Part shown: positions 41,607-52,513 of the stretch, piece by piece
Numbering within the stretch: the stretch's first letter is position 1
How the letters are laid out: the number at the start of each line of letters is the position of its first letter
Origin: Klebsiella pneumoniae
GTDB lineage: Bacteria; Pseudomonadota; Gammaproteobacteria; Eutrophobiales; Eutrophobiaceae
NCBI GenBank assembly: GCA_945878555.1
Contig: CAMDWI010000004.1
Coordinates: 62,001 to 126,000 of the forward strand
Direction of reading: 5' to 3'
DNA length: 64,000 nt
The notes under the pieces: generated by a model
What the model saw: only the letters and a program-made list of their open reading frames with translations
The model's database searches: none
Told to the model about the DNA's origin: nothing
Translations under genes and position numbers: made by a program

Positions 41607-44513
41607 ATGTCAGTAAAACAACCATCGCTTGATTCTCTGGAAATACACGGTGATTTTATACGCCGTCATATTGGCTCTGATCCTGCACAGATAGCCGCAA
41701 TCTGCAAGCAGTTGGGTATTGACCAGGCGGAATCAATCCTCGCAAAGGCTGTCCCCGAAGCAATACTCACCCGCGAGCCCTTTTCAGGGAACGCTACACT
41801 CAGTGAAGAGGACGTGATTGCCAGACTGGGCGAGATGCGCACCAGCAATCACGTTTATACCTCCATGATCGGGATGGGCTATTCCGGCACGATTATGCCT
41901 GCCGTTATCAAACGCAATGTGCTGGAGAACCCGTCCTGGTATACCGCCTATACACCCTATCAGGCCGAAATCAGTCAGGGCAGGCTGGAGGCACTGCTGA
42001 ATTTCCAGCAGATGATTATGGATCTTACCGGTATGGAGATTGCTAATGCCTCCTTGCTGGATGAAGCCACCGCTGCCGCCGAGGCTATGGCGATGTCCAG
42101 CCGCATCAGCAAGAAAAAAAATAACCGCTATTTTGTCGACCGTGACTGTCACCCGCAAACGCTCGCCGTCGTCCAGACCCGTGCCAGATATTTTGGTTTT
42201 GAACTGGTCATTGGCGATCCATTAACGGACCTCGCGAACGAATCTGTATTTGGTGTATTAATCCAGTATCCTGGCTCCTCCGGTGCAGTACGCGATATTG
42301 AGCCCGCGATCCAGTCAGCACATGCGCAGGATGCACTGGTTACAGTGGCCACAGACATTATGAGTCTTGTCCTGTTGAAGTCTCCCGGGCAAATGGGGGC
42401 CGATATCGTACTTGGTAATTCACAACGGTTTGGTGTGCCGCTTGGCTACGGTGGCCCGCATGCCGCGTTTTTTGCCACACGTGAAAGTTTTATCCGGCAG
42501 ATGCCAGGACGGGTCATTGGTGTCTCGATAGACAAGAACGGCGATCCCGCACTGCGTATGGTGTTGCAAACACGTGAACAGCATATCCGCCGTGAGAAGG
42601 CGACCAGTAATATCTGTACATCCCAGGTTTTGCTGGCGGTCATAGCCAGTTTCTATGCGATTTATCACGGACCGGAGTCGTTGAAGCTGATTGCCGGCCG
42701 TATCCATCGTCTGGCAGGTCTGTTTGCAGCCGGTCTGGATCAGGCCGGATACCGGGTAATCAATACTGCATTTTTTGATACGGTTACCGTGCATGTCCCC
42801 GGCAAGGCCACGCTGTTCCTTGAGCAGGCGCGTGCATTGCGCATCAATCTTCGACAGGTCGATGCCGATCACCTCGGCATTGCGTTTGATGAAACCAGTA
42901 CCCGTTCTGATGTGGAAACGTTATGGCGGATGTTTGCCAGCGCTCGGGGGACGAATACCCCGGATCTGAATGTACTAGATCAAACTACAGGCATGTTTAT
43001 CCCCGCCGTATTGCAACGCCAGACCGGGTTTCTCTCCCATGCCGTTTTCCACCTGTACCACAGTGAAACCGAGATGATGCGTTATATCCAGTGGCTTGCA
43101 CGACGTGACATCGCCCTGGATCGTGCAATGATCCCGCTGGGTTCCTGTACGATGAAACTGAATGCCGCTACAGAGATGCAGGCGCTTTCCTATGCCGAGT
43201 TCAGTTCACTGCATCCGTTCGCGCCTGTAGAGCAGGCCGGGGGTTACCAGCGGCTGTTTACTGAATTACAGCAGATGTTGTGCAATCTGACCGGATTTTC
43301 TGCATTTTCGTTACAGCCAAATGCCGGTTCACAGGGTGAATATGCCGGATTGCTGGTTATACGCAAGTTTCAGGAAGTCGCTGGCGAAAGTCATCGCGAT
43401 ATCTGCCTGATCCCGGCCTCGGCACACGGAACCAATCCTGCCAGTGCTGCAATGGCTGGTCTGAAAGTCGTCGTGGTCAAATGTGACGACGATGGCAATG
43501 TCGATATGGCTGATCTGGCTGAAAAAGCGGAAAAATATGCTGCCAGTCTTTCGGCATTGATGATTACCTATCCATCCACCCACGGTGTGTTTGAGGCCGG
43601 TGTGCGTGATATCTGTGAGGTGATCCATAAATTCGGTGGTCAGGTCTATCTGGACGGTGCCAATATGAATGCACTGGTCGGTATCTGCCGGCCGGCCGAG
43701 ATAGGGGCCGATGTCATGCACATCAACCTGCACAAGACCTTTGCGATCCCGCATGGTGGTGGTGGACCCGGTATGGGGCCGATCGGTGTTAAAGCCCATC
43801 TGGCGCCGTACCTGCCGGACCATCCCGTTATCGCCGGGGTAAATCCGCTTGCAAACAAACATGGCACCATTGGTACAGTCTCGGCTGCCCCGTGGGGCTC
43901 GGCGAGTATCCTGACCATCTCCTGGGCCTATATTGCGATGATGGGATCAGCGGGCTTGCGTCATGCGACGGTGATGGCGATCCTGAACGCAAATTATCTG
44001 GCAAGCCGCCTCTCGGCGCATTATCCGATTTTATATACCGGCAAAAATGGGATGGTCGCACACGAGTGTATTATTGACCTGCGCCAGCTCAAGGAGTCCA
44101 GTGGCATCTCTGTCGATGATGTTGCCAAACGCCTGATAGACTATGGCTTTCATTCACCAACGATGTCATTCCCCGTAGCTGATACGTTGATGATCGAGCC
44201 GACCGAGAGTGAAAACAAACGCGAGCTTGATCGGTTCTGTGAGGCGATGATAGCGATACGGCAGGAAATTACCGATGTCGAGAACGGAGTATCTGACCGT
44301 CTGGATAACCCGCTGAAAAACGCGCCACATACCGCAAAACTGTTGACTGCCGAAAACTGGGACAGACCGTATAGCAGGCACCAGGCAGCTTATCCGGTGA
44401 AGACCTTGCGTGATGACAAATACTGGCCACCTGTAGGCCGTATTGATAATCTCTACGGGGACAAAAACCTGTTCTGCAGCTGCATGCCAGTTGAGGCCTA
44501 TAACCAGGACTAG
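41607..44513 (+). CDS. gcvP: Glycine dehydrogenase (decarboxylating), single-chain P protein
   Basis: 968 aa; 'MIGMGYSGTIMPAVIKRNVLENPSWYTAYTPYQAEISQGRLEALLNFQ', 'NLHKTFAIPHGGGGPGMGPIGV'. Confidence 0.97.
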   Translation: MSVKQPSLDSLEIHGDFIRRHIGSDPAQIAAICKQLGIDQAESILAKAVPEAILTREPFSGNATLSEEDVIARLGEMRTSNHVYTSMIGMGYSGTIMPAVIKRNVLENPSWYTAYTPYQAEISQGRLEALLNFQQMIMDLTGMEIANASLLDEATAAAEAMAMSSRISKKKNNRYFVDRDCHPQTLAVVQTRARYFGFELVIGDPLTDLANESVFGVLIQYPGSSGAVRDIEPAIQSAHAQDALVTVATDIMSLVLLKSPGQMGADIVLGNSQRFGVPLGYGGPHAAFFATRESFIRQMPGRVIGVSIDKNGDPALRMVLQTREQHIRREKATSNICTSQVLLAVIASFYAIYHGPESLKLIAGRIHRLAGLFAAGLDQAGYRVINTAFFDTVTVHVPGKATLFLEQARALRINLRQVDADHLGIAFDETSTRSDVETLWRMFASARGTNTPDLNVLDQTTGMFIPAVLQRQTGFLSHAVFHLYHSETEMMRYIQWLARRDIALDRAMIPLGSCTMKLNAATEMQALSYAEFSSLHPFAPVEQAGGYQRLFTELQQMLCNLTGFSAFSLQPNAGSQGEYAGLLVIRKFQEVAGESHRDICLIPASAHGTNPASAAMAGLKVVVVKCDDDGNVDMADLAEKAEKYAASLSALMITYPSTHGVFEAGVRDICEVIHKFGGQVYLDGANMNALVGICRPAEIGADVMHINLHKTFAIPHGGGGPGMGPIGVKAHLAPYLPDHPVIAGVNPLANKHGTIGTVSAAPWGSASILTISWAYIAMMGSAGLRHATVMAILNANYLASRLSAHYPILYTGKNGMVAHECIIDLRQLKESSGISVDDVAKRLIDYGFHSPTMSFPVADTLMIEPTESENKRELDRFCEAMIAIRQEITDVENGVSDRLDNPLKNAPHTAKLLTAENWDRPYSRHQAAYPVKTLRDDKYWPPVGRIDNLYGDKNLFCSCMPVEAYNQD

Positions 44514-44584
44514 AATACGGTTACGAAATTCCTGTGCTATCAGCCGTCTGATTTGCGGGTGGAGTGGAATTCAGGAAGGGTGAT

Positions 44585-45250
44585 TCACCCGGTTACCTTA
44601 TTGCGAATATAGACCGGTAGCGCCTCGGCAGCCGACAGCAAATTGCCCTGCTGCATTTCCCGGCGTGCCAGCGCAATAATATTTGCGGCATCCGGAAACA
44701 GCTCCCCATTCATTCCGACTAACTGATTACCCGGTTGATGTTGCAGTATGGAATGATACGTAGCCCAGCCTGAGCCGACACCGAAATATCTGTGCCCGGT
44801 CGTGAGTTGCAGTTCCTCAGGGCGACTGACCTTTTCTTCGCTAACGGCATGGACCAGACCTGCCGCGTCGGCTTCATACACACACCAGTAGATCTCTCCC
44901 ATACGCGCATCAATTGCACTGATGATATGGGTATGTTCAGCAGCGACGCCCTGGGCAAGTGCTGCCAGAGTCGAAACGGGTATGACGGGTAAATCGGCCC
45001 CGTATGCCAGACCCTGTATCACACCCGCCGCAATCCGCACGCCGGTAAAGGCACCGGGGCCTCGTCCAAATGCCAGCGCATCCATGTCACGCAGGGTGAG
45101 CCCGGCCTCTGCCAACAAGGAGTCAACCATCTCCAGTATCAGCGCCGTATGCTGCCGGGGTGCGACCTGATAACGACGGATGATCCTGTCATTATGCAGC
45201 AATGCGGCCGAGCAGGCTTCAGTAGCGGTGTCTATGGCCAGCAGTTTCAA
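44585..45250 (-). CDS. tsaB: tRNA threonylcarbamoyladenosine biosynthesis protein TsaB
   Basis: 'MKLLAIDTATEACSAALLHND', 'LAFGRGPGAFTGVRIAAGVIQGLAYG'. Confidence 0.93.
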   Translation of the reverse strand: MKLLAIDTATEACSAALLHNDRIIRRYQVAPRQHTALILEMVDSLLAEAGLTLRDMDALAFGRGPGAFTGVRIAAGVIQGLAYGADLPVIPVSTLAALAQGVAAEHTHIISAIDARMGEIYWCVYEADAAGLVHAVSEEKVSRPEELQLTTGHRYFGVGSGWATYHSILQHQPGNQLVGMNGELFPDAANIIALARREMQQGNLLSAAEALPVYIRNKVTG

Positions 45251-45387
45251 GACAGTTTCCTGTAAATAAATTATCGGTCAATTCTGCCACAGAGTATCAG
45301 CAGAACACAGGTCTAAAGTGTTTTATCTGCGGATGTATACAAGTTTAAAACTAACACATACCTTTCTTGTAGCTTATAATGCCGCTC

Positions 45388-46632
45388 ATGTATAAACCCT
45401 TTGAAATATTCGTAGGCCTGCGTTACGTCCGCGCCAAACGCCGTAATCATTTTATTTCATTTATCTCAATGATCTCGATGGCAGGAATTGCACTCGGTGT
45501 CATGGCATTGATCGCCGTGTTATCGGTGATGAATGGTTTCGAAAAGGAATTGACCAGCCGTATTCTGGGGATGGTGTCTCATGCTGTTGTCATCCAGTAC
45601 GGAGCTTCGCTGGACGAGTGGCGTCCGGTGGCAGAACAGGTAGCCAAACACCCGCAAATCAGGGGTGTTGCGCCGTTTATTGAGGCTGAAGGCATGCTGG
45701 TCTATAACAAACAGGTCAAAGGGACAGCCATCCAGGGGATACTGCCTGAGGAAGAACCCCGGGTCTCGGTGATTGCGGAAAAGATGGTTGCCGGGAAACT
45801 GGCCAATCTGCAGGCCGGACAGTTCGGGATTGTGCTTGGTACGGAAATGGCCGGCTCGCTGGGTGTGATAACCGGCGACAAGGTCACCATTGTGGCTCCC
45901 ACAGCCAATGCGACACCAGCGGGACTGTTACCGAGACTGAAACAGTTTACCGTGGTTGGAATTTTCGAGATCGGCATGCACGAATATGACAGCGCTCTCG
46001 CGTTGATTCATATGGACGACGCACAAAAGCTGTTCAGAAAGGACGGGCCGGATGGTCTGCGTCTGATGACCACTGACATGATGTCAGCCCCACAGATCAG
46101 CCGGGACGTGATGCAAAACATTCCGGGACAATATGGCATCATAGACTGGACCCAGCAGCACGCCAATTTCTTCAGGGCACTGAAAACCGAAAAAACGGTC
46201 ATGTTTGTGATCCTCACGCTTATCGTTGCTGTGGCAGCGTTTAATATCATCTCCACGCTGGTGATGATGGTAACCGACAAACAGGCGGACATCGCCGTAT
46301 TGCGGACCATCGGCGCCAGTCCGCGCAGTATCATGGCAATATTCATGATTCAGGGTACGGTCATCGGTGTGATTGGTATCCTGATTGGCATGGCCAGTGG
46401 AATCTGGCTTGCGTTAAACGTAGAAACACTGGTGCCTGCGATTGAAGACCTTTTGCAGATGAAATTCCTGTCGCCTGAGGTTTATTACATCAGCGAGTTA
46501 CCGTCGGATCTGCACTGGAACGATGTGATTGTCATCGGCAGTGTTGCCTTTATATTCAGTGTACTGGCCACAATATTCCCGGCCTGGAAGGCAGCAAACA
46601 CCCAGCCAGCCGAGGCCTTGCGTTATGAGTAA
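45388..46632 (+). CDS. Lipoprotein-releasing ABC transporter permease, LolC/LolE family
   Basis: 'MYKPFEIFVGLRYVRAKRRNHFISFISMISMAGIALGVMALIAVLSVMNGFEKEL'. ATG at 45388 matches the family N-terminus better than 45379. Confidence 0.92.
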   Translation: MYKPFEIFVGLRYVRAKRRNHFISFISMISMAGIALGVMALIAVLSVMNGFEKELTSRILGMVSHAVVIQYGASLDEWRPVAEQVAKHPQIRGVAPFIEAEGMLVYNKQVKGTAIQGILPEEEPRVSVIAEKMVAGKLANLQAGQFGIVLGTEMAGSLGVITGDKVTIVAPTANATPAGLLPRLKQFTVVGIFEIGMHEYDSALALIHMDDAQKLFRKDGPDGLRLMTTDMMSAPQISRDVMQNIPGQYGIIDWTQQHANFFRALKTEKTVMFVILTLIVAVAAFNIISTLVMMVTDKQADIAVLRTIGASPRSIMAIFMIQGTVIGVIGILIGMASGIWLALNVETLVPAIEDLLQMKFLSPEVYYISELPSDLHWNDVIVIGSVAFIFSVLATIFPAWKAANTQPAEALRYE

Positions 46633-47314
46633 TAACAGCGTTATCCGTTGCACCCGATTGCAAAAATCCTACACGCAGGGCGGTCTTAACGTCACTGTGC
46701 TGAAAGGTGTGGATCTGGATATCCGCAGTGGCGATTGTATGGCGATTGTCGGTGCATCCGGTTCGGGCAAGAGTACCTTCCTGCATTTGCTGGGTGGTCT
46801 GGACTACCCGGACGCTGGCGAGGTGTCAATCTGCGGTACAGCGGTACACACCCTCTCCGAAAAGGCGAAAGGTGATCTGCGCAACAGCTCGCTTGGATTT
46901 GTATACCAGTTTCATCACCTGTTATCGGAATTTACGGCACTTGAAAATGTGGCCATGCCATTGCTGATGGGCAGGACACCGCTTATTGAGGCAGAGGGTC
47001 GCGCACGCGACATCCTTGATAAGATTGGTCTGGGCGCACGCATGGAACATAAACCGGGTGAAATGTCCGGTGGAGAAAGACAACGCGCTGCCATTGCGCG
47101 TGCGTTGGTGACCCGACCGCGTTGTATCCTGGCGGATGAACCAACCGGAAATCTGGATGAAAAAACAGCAGGTCAGGTATTTGACGTGATGATGGATCTG
47201 AACCGGCAAATGGGAGTCAGTCTGGTGATGGTCACCCACAACCTGGCGCTCGCCTCCAGGTTCCCCATAATCAAAAGACTGCATGAAGGCGGACTGGAAG
47301 ACTACTCTATCTAG
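46625..47314 (+). CDS. lolD: Lipoprotein-releasing system ATP-binding protein
   Basis: Walker A '[20 protein letters not shown]', '[32 protein letters not shown]'. ATG at 46625 overlaps the permease stop. Confidence 0.94.
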   Translation: MSNNSVIRCTRLQKSYTQGGLNVTVLKGVDLDIRSGDCMAIVGASGSGKSTFLHLLGGLDYPDAGEVSICGTAVHTLSEKAKGDLRNSSLGFVYQFHHLLSEFTALENVAMPLLMGRTPLIEAEGRARDILDKIGLGARMEHKPGEMSGGERQRAAIARALVTRPRCILADEPTGNLDEKTAGQVFDVMMDLNRQMGVSLVMVTHNLALASRFPIIKRLHEGGLEDYSI

Positions 47315-47332
47315 CCCACAGAACGTGATTGA

Positions 47333-47863
47333 TTATTTGAGCGTTTTGCGCCTGTTATGTTTGCGTTTTTCCCATTTTTGTATCACTGCCATACGCCATA
47401 ACAAATGTACCAAAAAATAGCCGGCAATTGACGCTACTGATGCTACTATCAGGCTGCCCGTCACCAGCGCCGGCCAGATATTCATCAAGGTCCCCTCAAT
47501 CCATGCCCAGGTCATCTCGAACTGCACCGGGTGGACAGGGTGTCCCAGCAGGGTGGCCCCCAGTTTATAGGCCAGAAAAAACAATGGCGCCGTCGTCAAT
47601 GGATTCGTGACCCAGGTGACCGCCGCTGCAATTGGCAGGTTAACCCGGAAAAATATCGCGACCAGCACGGCAAGCAAGGTCTGACCAGGCACGGGGATAA
47701 ACGCAAAAAACAGGCCTGTCGCACTGCCGCCTGCCACCGAGCGGCGGGTCAGATGAAACATGTCCGAATCTTCCATGATCCTGCTCAGGAAACGTAACTG
47801 ATGATGTTGCTGGACAGTATGCTTGTCGGGCAACATCGATCTTAATATTTTCTTGAATTTCAT
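47333..47863 (-). CDS. DUF2062 domain membrane protein
   Basis: 'RRSVAGGSATGLFFAFIPVPGQTLLAVLVAIFFRVNLPIAAAVTWVTNPLTTAPLFFLAYKLG' typical of DUF2062. Confidence 0.85.
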   Translation of the reverse strand: MKFKKILRSMLPDKHTVQQHHQLRFLSRIMEDSDMFHLTRRSVAGGSATGLFFAFIPVPGQTLLAVLVAIFFRVNLPIAAAVTWVTNPLTTAPLFFLAYKLGATLLGHPVHPVQFEMTWAWIEGTLMNIWPALVTGSLIVASVASIAGYFLVHLLWRMAVIQKWEKRKHNRRKTLK

Positions 47864-47924
47864 ACCAACTGGGCTAAGCTTGAAAGGTTAATCCGGTAGT
47901 ATACCGCAAGCATCAAAATGGATT

Positions 47925-50228
47925 TTGAAAATGCGCACTGGAAGCGGACTTTTTCTGTCTGGCATACTTACACTCGTACAGTTTCGGGTATTACCCGGGC
48001 TATTACCGACCCTGATTGTTACCCTGATTGCAGGCCTGGTTAGCTGGCGCTGTGGCTTGCTGCGTTATTTCAGCTGTTACATGGCCGGATTTCTCTGGTC
48101 ATTTTTTTATGCGTCGATATTATTACAGCAGACATTTCCCGCCGCACTGGAGGGCAAGGATGTCCGTATCACGGGACACGTCATCTCCCTGCCCGAAATA
48201 TCCGACTTTGCCATCCAGTTTGATTTTGCGATTGACCAACTGGCAGACAGACAGGGAGACGAACGTACAGTTCCTGGCAAGGTCAGACTGAACTGGTACA
48301 AACCTTACCCCAAAATTATTCCAGGCCAATATCTGGACCTGGCAGTGCGCCTGAAACGGCCTCATGGTTACATGAATCCTCATGGATTTGATTATGAGGC
48401 CTGGTTGTTCCAGCAACAGATCCGGGCCACCGGTTACGTACGCAGCAACCATACGAACCCGCAGGACATTTCCAACCGGTTGACTGTGAATTCAGTGCGT
48501 CAGGCACTGCGTGACAAGCTGGACGTTTTGCTGGAGGCCACGGGCAGTAATGCGCTGCTGCTCGCTCTGACGATAGGTGACCAGTCCCGGATTGCAAGAT
48601 CGCAGTGGCAGGTGCTTGCCGCCACGGGCACGGGACATCTGATTTCCATCTCCGGTCTGCATATCGGACTGATTGCCATGTTCGCTTTTTTTGTGGGCCG
48701 CTGGCTCTGGCCTTTGTGGTACAGGGGCGTGATGTTTATGCCTGCGCCTCTGTTTGGCTGTCTGCTGGCACTGCTAGCGGCCACCATCTATGCCGCTCTG
48801 GCCGGATTTACCGTCCCGGTTCAGCGTTCATTGATTATGATTATCATATTTACCCTGCCGGGTATTACCGGGAAACGTATTGCCAGTGCCGACAGTTTCG
48901 TACTTGCCATACTGGTTGTGCTGTTACTTGACCCTCTGGCTGTTCTGTCGACCAGTTTCTGGTTATCCTACGGTGCCGTGTTGATACTGTTGCTGGTCCC
49001 CGGTAACACCCTGGGCGGGACAGGTACGTCACCGCTGTCACGCTGGTTACGGACCCAGCTATATATCTTTCTCGGTCTGATCACCATCATCATCACCTGG
49101 TTTAACCAGATAACACCGGTAAGTATGATAGCGAATGCTGTCTCGATTCCCTGGGTCAGTTTTATCACGGTACCGCTGGTCTTGGCTGGTACCGGCGTGA
49201 TGCTGATCCATGAAACTGCCGGTAAATATTTACTGGAGGCCGGTGGATGGACGCTTGATCTGGTCTGGCCCTTGCTCGAATATTTGGCCAGCCTCGATCA
49301 GTTCATGGTCACGGTAGCACGTCCGCCCATCTGGGCACTGGTCGCAGCAATAACCGGAACGATGCTGCTGTTCATGCCAGCGGGTATGCCACTGAAATGG
49401 CTGGGACTGTTCTGGTTCCTGCCGCTGTTTTTCCCACAGCAACGACCGCCCGGACATGGCACCTTTGAGGCAGTTGTCCTGGATGTCGGACAGGGACTGG
49501 CCGTGCTGGTTCGTACCCGTAATCACTTGCTGCTTTATGATACCGGCCCCGGATTCAGTACCGGATTTAATGCAGGCTGGGCGGTCATACTTCCTTATCT
49601 GCAAAGCGCCGGTGAAACCCGGATCGATCGAATCATTGTCAGTCATGGTGATATGGACCATATCGGCGGCTTGCGCGACATACTGGCTACTATCGAAGTC
49701 AGTAATGTCAGTAGCAGTGTTCCGCACCGCATCGACTTCAGAAGGGTAGAACGATGCGAGGCTGGCCAGGGCTGGGAATGGGACGGTATCCGGTTTGAAA
49801 TGTTGTCACCGGCCCAAGCAGACGGTTTGTCTGGTAATAACGCCTCCTGCGTACTGAAAGTGGGCAACGGCTATAATTCCATACTGTTATCCGGAGATAT
49901 GGAAAAAAAGGCGGAAATGTTGATGCTGGAACGGGTGACAGAACCGATATCAAGTGCGGTGCTCGTTGCCCCGCATCACGGCAGTGCCACATCTTCAAGC
50001 CCCGACTTTATACGTGCAGTCTCCCCGGACTATGCCATTTTTTCTGCCGGATTTCTGAATCGCTTCAGGTTGCCGAAACAGGATATAATGCAACGCTATG
50101 TGCAGGCCGGGACAAAGACACTGAATACTGCCGAGACCGGTGCAATCAGTATACAATTCGGCGAAGGTGTCTATACGCTGGTGACCGAACGGGAGCAGGC
50201 ATCCCGATTCTGGAATTTTGGTCAATGA
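47925..50228 (+). CDS. comEC: DNA internalization-related competence protein ComEC/Rec2
   Basis: DUF4131, competence domain 'HLISISGLHIGLIAMFAFF', and metallo-beta-lactamase domain 'VSHGDMDHIGGLRDIL'. Confidence 0.93.
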   Translation: MKMRTGSGLFLSGILTLVQFRVLPGLLPTLIVTLIAGLVSWRCGLLRYFSCYMAGFLWSFFYASILLQQTFPAALEGKDVRITGHVISLPEISDFAIQFDFAIDQLADRQGDERTVPGKVRLNWYKPYPKIIPGQYLDLAVRLKRPHGYMNPHGFDYEAWLFQQQIRATGYVRSNHTNPQDISNRLTVNSVRQALRDKLDVLLEATGSNALLLALTIGDQSRIARSQWQVLAATGTGHLISISGLHIGLIAMFAFFVGRWLWPLWYRGVMFMPAPLFGCLLALLAATIYAALAGFTVPVQRSLIMIIIFTLPGITGKRIASADSFVLAILVVLLLDPLAVLSTSFWLSYGAVLILLLVPGNTLGGTGTSPLSRWLRTQLYIFLGLITIIITWFNQITPVSMIANAVSIPWVSFITVPLVLAGTGVMLIHETAGKYLLEAGGWTLDLVWPLLEYLASLDQFMVTVARPPIWALVAAITGTMLLFMPAGMPLKWLGLFWFLPLFFPQQRPPGHGTFEAVVLDVGQGLAVLVRTRNHLLLYDTGPGFSTGFNAGWAVILPYLQSAGETRIDRIIVSHGDMDHIGGLRDILATIEVSNVSSSVPHRIDFRRVERCEAGQGWEWDGIRFEMLSPAQADGLSGNNASCVLKVGNGYNSILLSGDMEKKAEMLMLERVTEPISSAVLVAPHHGSATSSSPDFIRAVSPDYAIFSAGFLNRFRLPKQDIMQRYVQAGTKTLNTAETGAISIQFGEGVYTLVTEREQASRFWNFGQ

Positions 50229-50243
50229 GATGGAGGAATTGGA

Positions 50244-50870
50244 GTGCTTGAATTAATCAAGGCGGGTGGAATTTTGATGTGGCCGATTATGCTGTGTTCG
50301 GTCATTGCGCTTGCCATCATTGCCGAACGGTTCTGGTCGTTACAGACCAAACGGATAAGTCCGAAAAACCTCGTGGCCCAGGTCTGGCAATGGCAGAAAA
50401 GTGGAGAACTCAATGCACAGAAAATCCAGCAATTACGTGCAGGTTCACCGCTTGGACGTATACTCGCAGCCGGCCTGGTCAATCGCAATTATGATCGTAG
50501 TGTCATGAAAGAAAGCATCGAAGAGGTTGGACGACACGTAGTGCATGACCTGGGCAAGTTTCTGACCACGCTGGGTACTATCGCTTCTATCGCACCGTTG
50601 CTTGGATTACTGGGCACGGTCATTGGCATGATACAGGTCTTTACTGTCATCACCACGGTCGGTCTGGGTGATCCGGCGGTACTTGCAGAAGGAATATCAG
50701 TTGCCCTGATAACCACGGCAGCCGGATTGACAGTCGCCATCCCGGCACTGATGTTCCATCGTTACTTTCAGGGCAAGATCGACGAACTGGTTGTGAATAT
50801 GGAGCAGGAGGCACTCAAAATGGTCGAGGTCATGCATGGCCAGCGTGCCCGTGAAGGACAGCCACAATGA
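50244..50870 (+). CDS. exbB: MotA/TolQ/ExbB proton channel family protein
   Basis: 'LGTIASIAPLLGLLGTVIGMIQVF', 'ISVALITTAAGLTVAIPALMFHRYF'. Confidence 0.92.
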   Translation: MLELIKAGGILMWPIMLCSVIALAIIAERFWSLQTKRISPKNLVAQVWQWQKSGELNAQKIQQLRAGSPLGRILAAGLVNRNYDRSVMKESIEEVGRHVVHDLGKFLTTLGTIASIAPLLGLLGTVIGMIQVFTVITTVGLGDPAVLAEGISVALITTAAGLTVAIPALMFHRYFQGKIDELVVNMEQEALKMVEVMHGQRAREGQPQ

Positions 50871-51301
50871 ATTTTCGACCACGGCGTAAGGATGATCTGG
50901 ACCTGAATCTGACCCCGTTGATTGACGTGGTATTTTTGTTGTTGATCTTCTTTATGGTATCAACCACATTTGAAATGAAATCCGAGATCAATATCAAACT
51001 GCCGGAGGCGGCTGAAAACCGTGCCGAAGTCGTGCCAGATTCAATCGTCGTCGCGTTGGATGCAAACGGCCGGGTGTTTGTGAATGACAACCCTCTGGTC
51101 AATGCCCAAATCACCACCATACGTGAGGCACTCCGGCAATCGGCACAGAAGCTCGATAATCCTTCAGTTATTATCAACGCAGATGCCAATGCCACCCATC
51201 AATCCGTCGTTCGGGTAATGGATGCAGCACGCCAGTTATCAATGACCCGAATCACCTTCGCAACACGGGCGCTGGAACAAACCGATGTCGGCCAGCCCTG
51301 A
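50867..51301 (+). CDS. exbD: Biopolymer transport protein ExbD/TolR
   Basis: 'LDLNLTPLIDVVFLLLIFFMVSTTFEM'; 4-bp overlap with exbB. Confidence 0.93.
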   Translation: MNFRPRRKDDLDLNLTPLIDVVFLLLIFFMVSTTFEMKSEINIKLPEAAENRAEVVPDSIVVALDANGRVFVNDNPLVNAQITTIREALRQSAQKLDNPSVIINADANATHQSVVRVMDAARQLSMTRITFATRALEQTDVGQP

Positions 51302-51316
51302 GCAGATTGCGGCTTT

Positions 51317-52327
51317 ATGGCCCGGGTCGGTGCAAAAATGATCTCACCGGATTTCATACAGCAAGTCTGGTACACAAACCACTGGTTATCGAAGTTGCTA
51401 CTGCCGGCCAGTTGGCTGTATGCGGGGGTGATGAAGCTGAGATATATGGCCTATACACTGCGGATCCTGCCCCGGCGCAGTGTGAATGTCCCGGTTATCG
51501 TGGTTGGCAATATTACTGTCGGTGGCACCGGCAAGACACCACTGATTATCTGGCTGTGCCATTTTCTCGCCTCGCAGGGACACAGGCCCGGCGTGATCAG
51601 CCGGGGTTATGGGGGGAGACATTCGGGACGTCCCCAGCAGGTGCGACCCGACAGTCATCCGGCCCAGGTCGGTGATGAACCTGTCCTGATTGCGCAGAGC
51701 ACCGGGTGTCCGGTCGCAATCGCGACAAATCGTTACCAGGCCGCCACAGAGCTGCTCGAACATACCGATTGTGACATACTGCTTTTTGATGATGGTTTGC
51801 AACATCTGTCTATGCATCGCGACCTGGAAATTGCGGTCGTCGATGGCGTCAGACGTTTTGGCAACGGCAAGTGTCTGCCCGCGGGCCCGCTGAGGGAACC
51901 GGTTACCCGACTCGCAACAGTGGATATGGTCGTTGGTAATGGCAGGGCGGGCCGCAATGAGTTTCTGATGCAATATGTCTATGATGACCTGCGCAGTGTC
52001 GACGGGAGGTTCACCACCACGCTGGAAGCCTACAGGGGCACCAGTGTCCATGTCGTCACCGGAATCGGCAACCCCGAGCGCTTTCATTCCTACATCCGCA
52101 GTTGTTCAATCCAGGTCATACGCCATGATTTTCCGGATCATCATGAGTTTGTGGAAAAAGACCTGCTGTTTCATGACGGTCTGCCAGTCATCATGACGGA
52201 AAAAGACGCGGTTAAATGCAGGGAGTTCAGGCTGGATAACTGCTGGTACATACCGATAACAGTTGAGTTGACAGACGCATTCCATCACCGACTGAAACAA
52301 TTATTGAAGGAACTCTTTAATGGATAA
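51317..52327 (+). CDS. lpxK: Tetraacyldisaccharide 4'-kinase
   Basis: '[43 protein letters not shown]'. Confidence 0.95.
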   Translation: MARVGAKMISPDFIQQVWYTNHWLSKLLLPASWLYAGVMKLRYMAYTLRILPRRSVNVPVIVVGNITVGGTGKTPLIIWLCHFLASQGHRPGVISRGYGGRHSGRPQQVRPDSHPAQVGDEPVLIAQSTGCPVAIATNRYQAATELLEHTDCDILLFDDGLQHLSMHRDLEIAVVDGVRRFGNGKCLPAGPLREPVTRLATVDMVVGNGRAGRNEFLMQYVYDDLRSVDGRFTTTLEAYRGTSVHVVTGIGNPERFHSYIRSCSIQVIRHDFPDHHEFVEKDLLFHDGLPVIMTEKDAVKCREFRLDNCWYIPITVELTDAFHHRLKQLLKELFNG

Positions 52328-52511
52328 AAAGCTGCTGGAGATACTGGTTTGCCCGGTGACCAAAGGACCATTGATTTATGACAGGAATGCACAGGAGCTG
52401 ATCTCGGTTGCCGCCAGATTGGCCTATCCGGTGCGTGACGACATCCCGGTCATGTTGCAGACAGACGCGCGTGAACTGACCGAGGAAGAATACCAGAAGC
52501 ACAGGAAGTAA
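52320..52511 (+). CDS. Trm112 family protein
   Basis: '[46 protein letters not shown]'. Confidence 0.93.
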   Translation: MDKKLLEILVCPVTKGPLIYDRNAQELISVAARLAYPVRDDIPVMLQTDARELTEEEYQKHRK

Positions 52512-52513
52512 AG

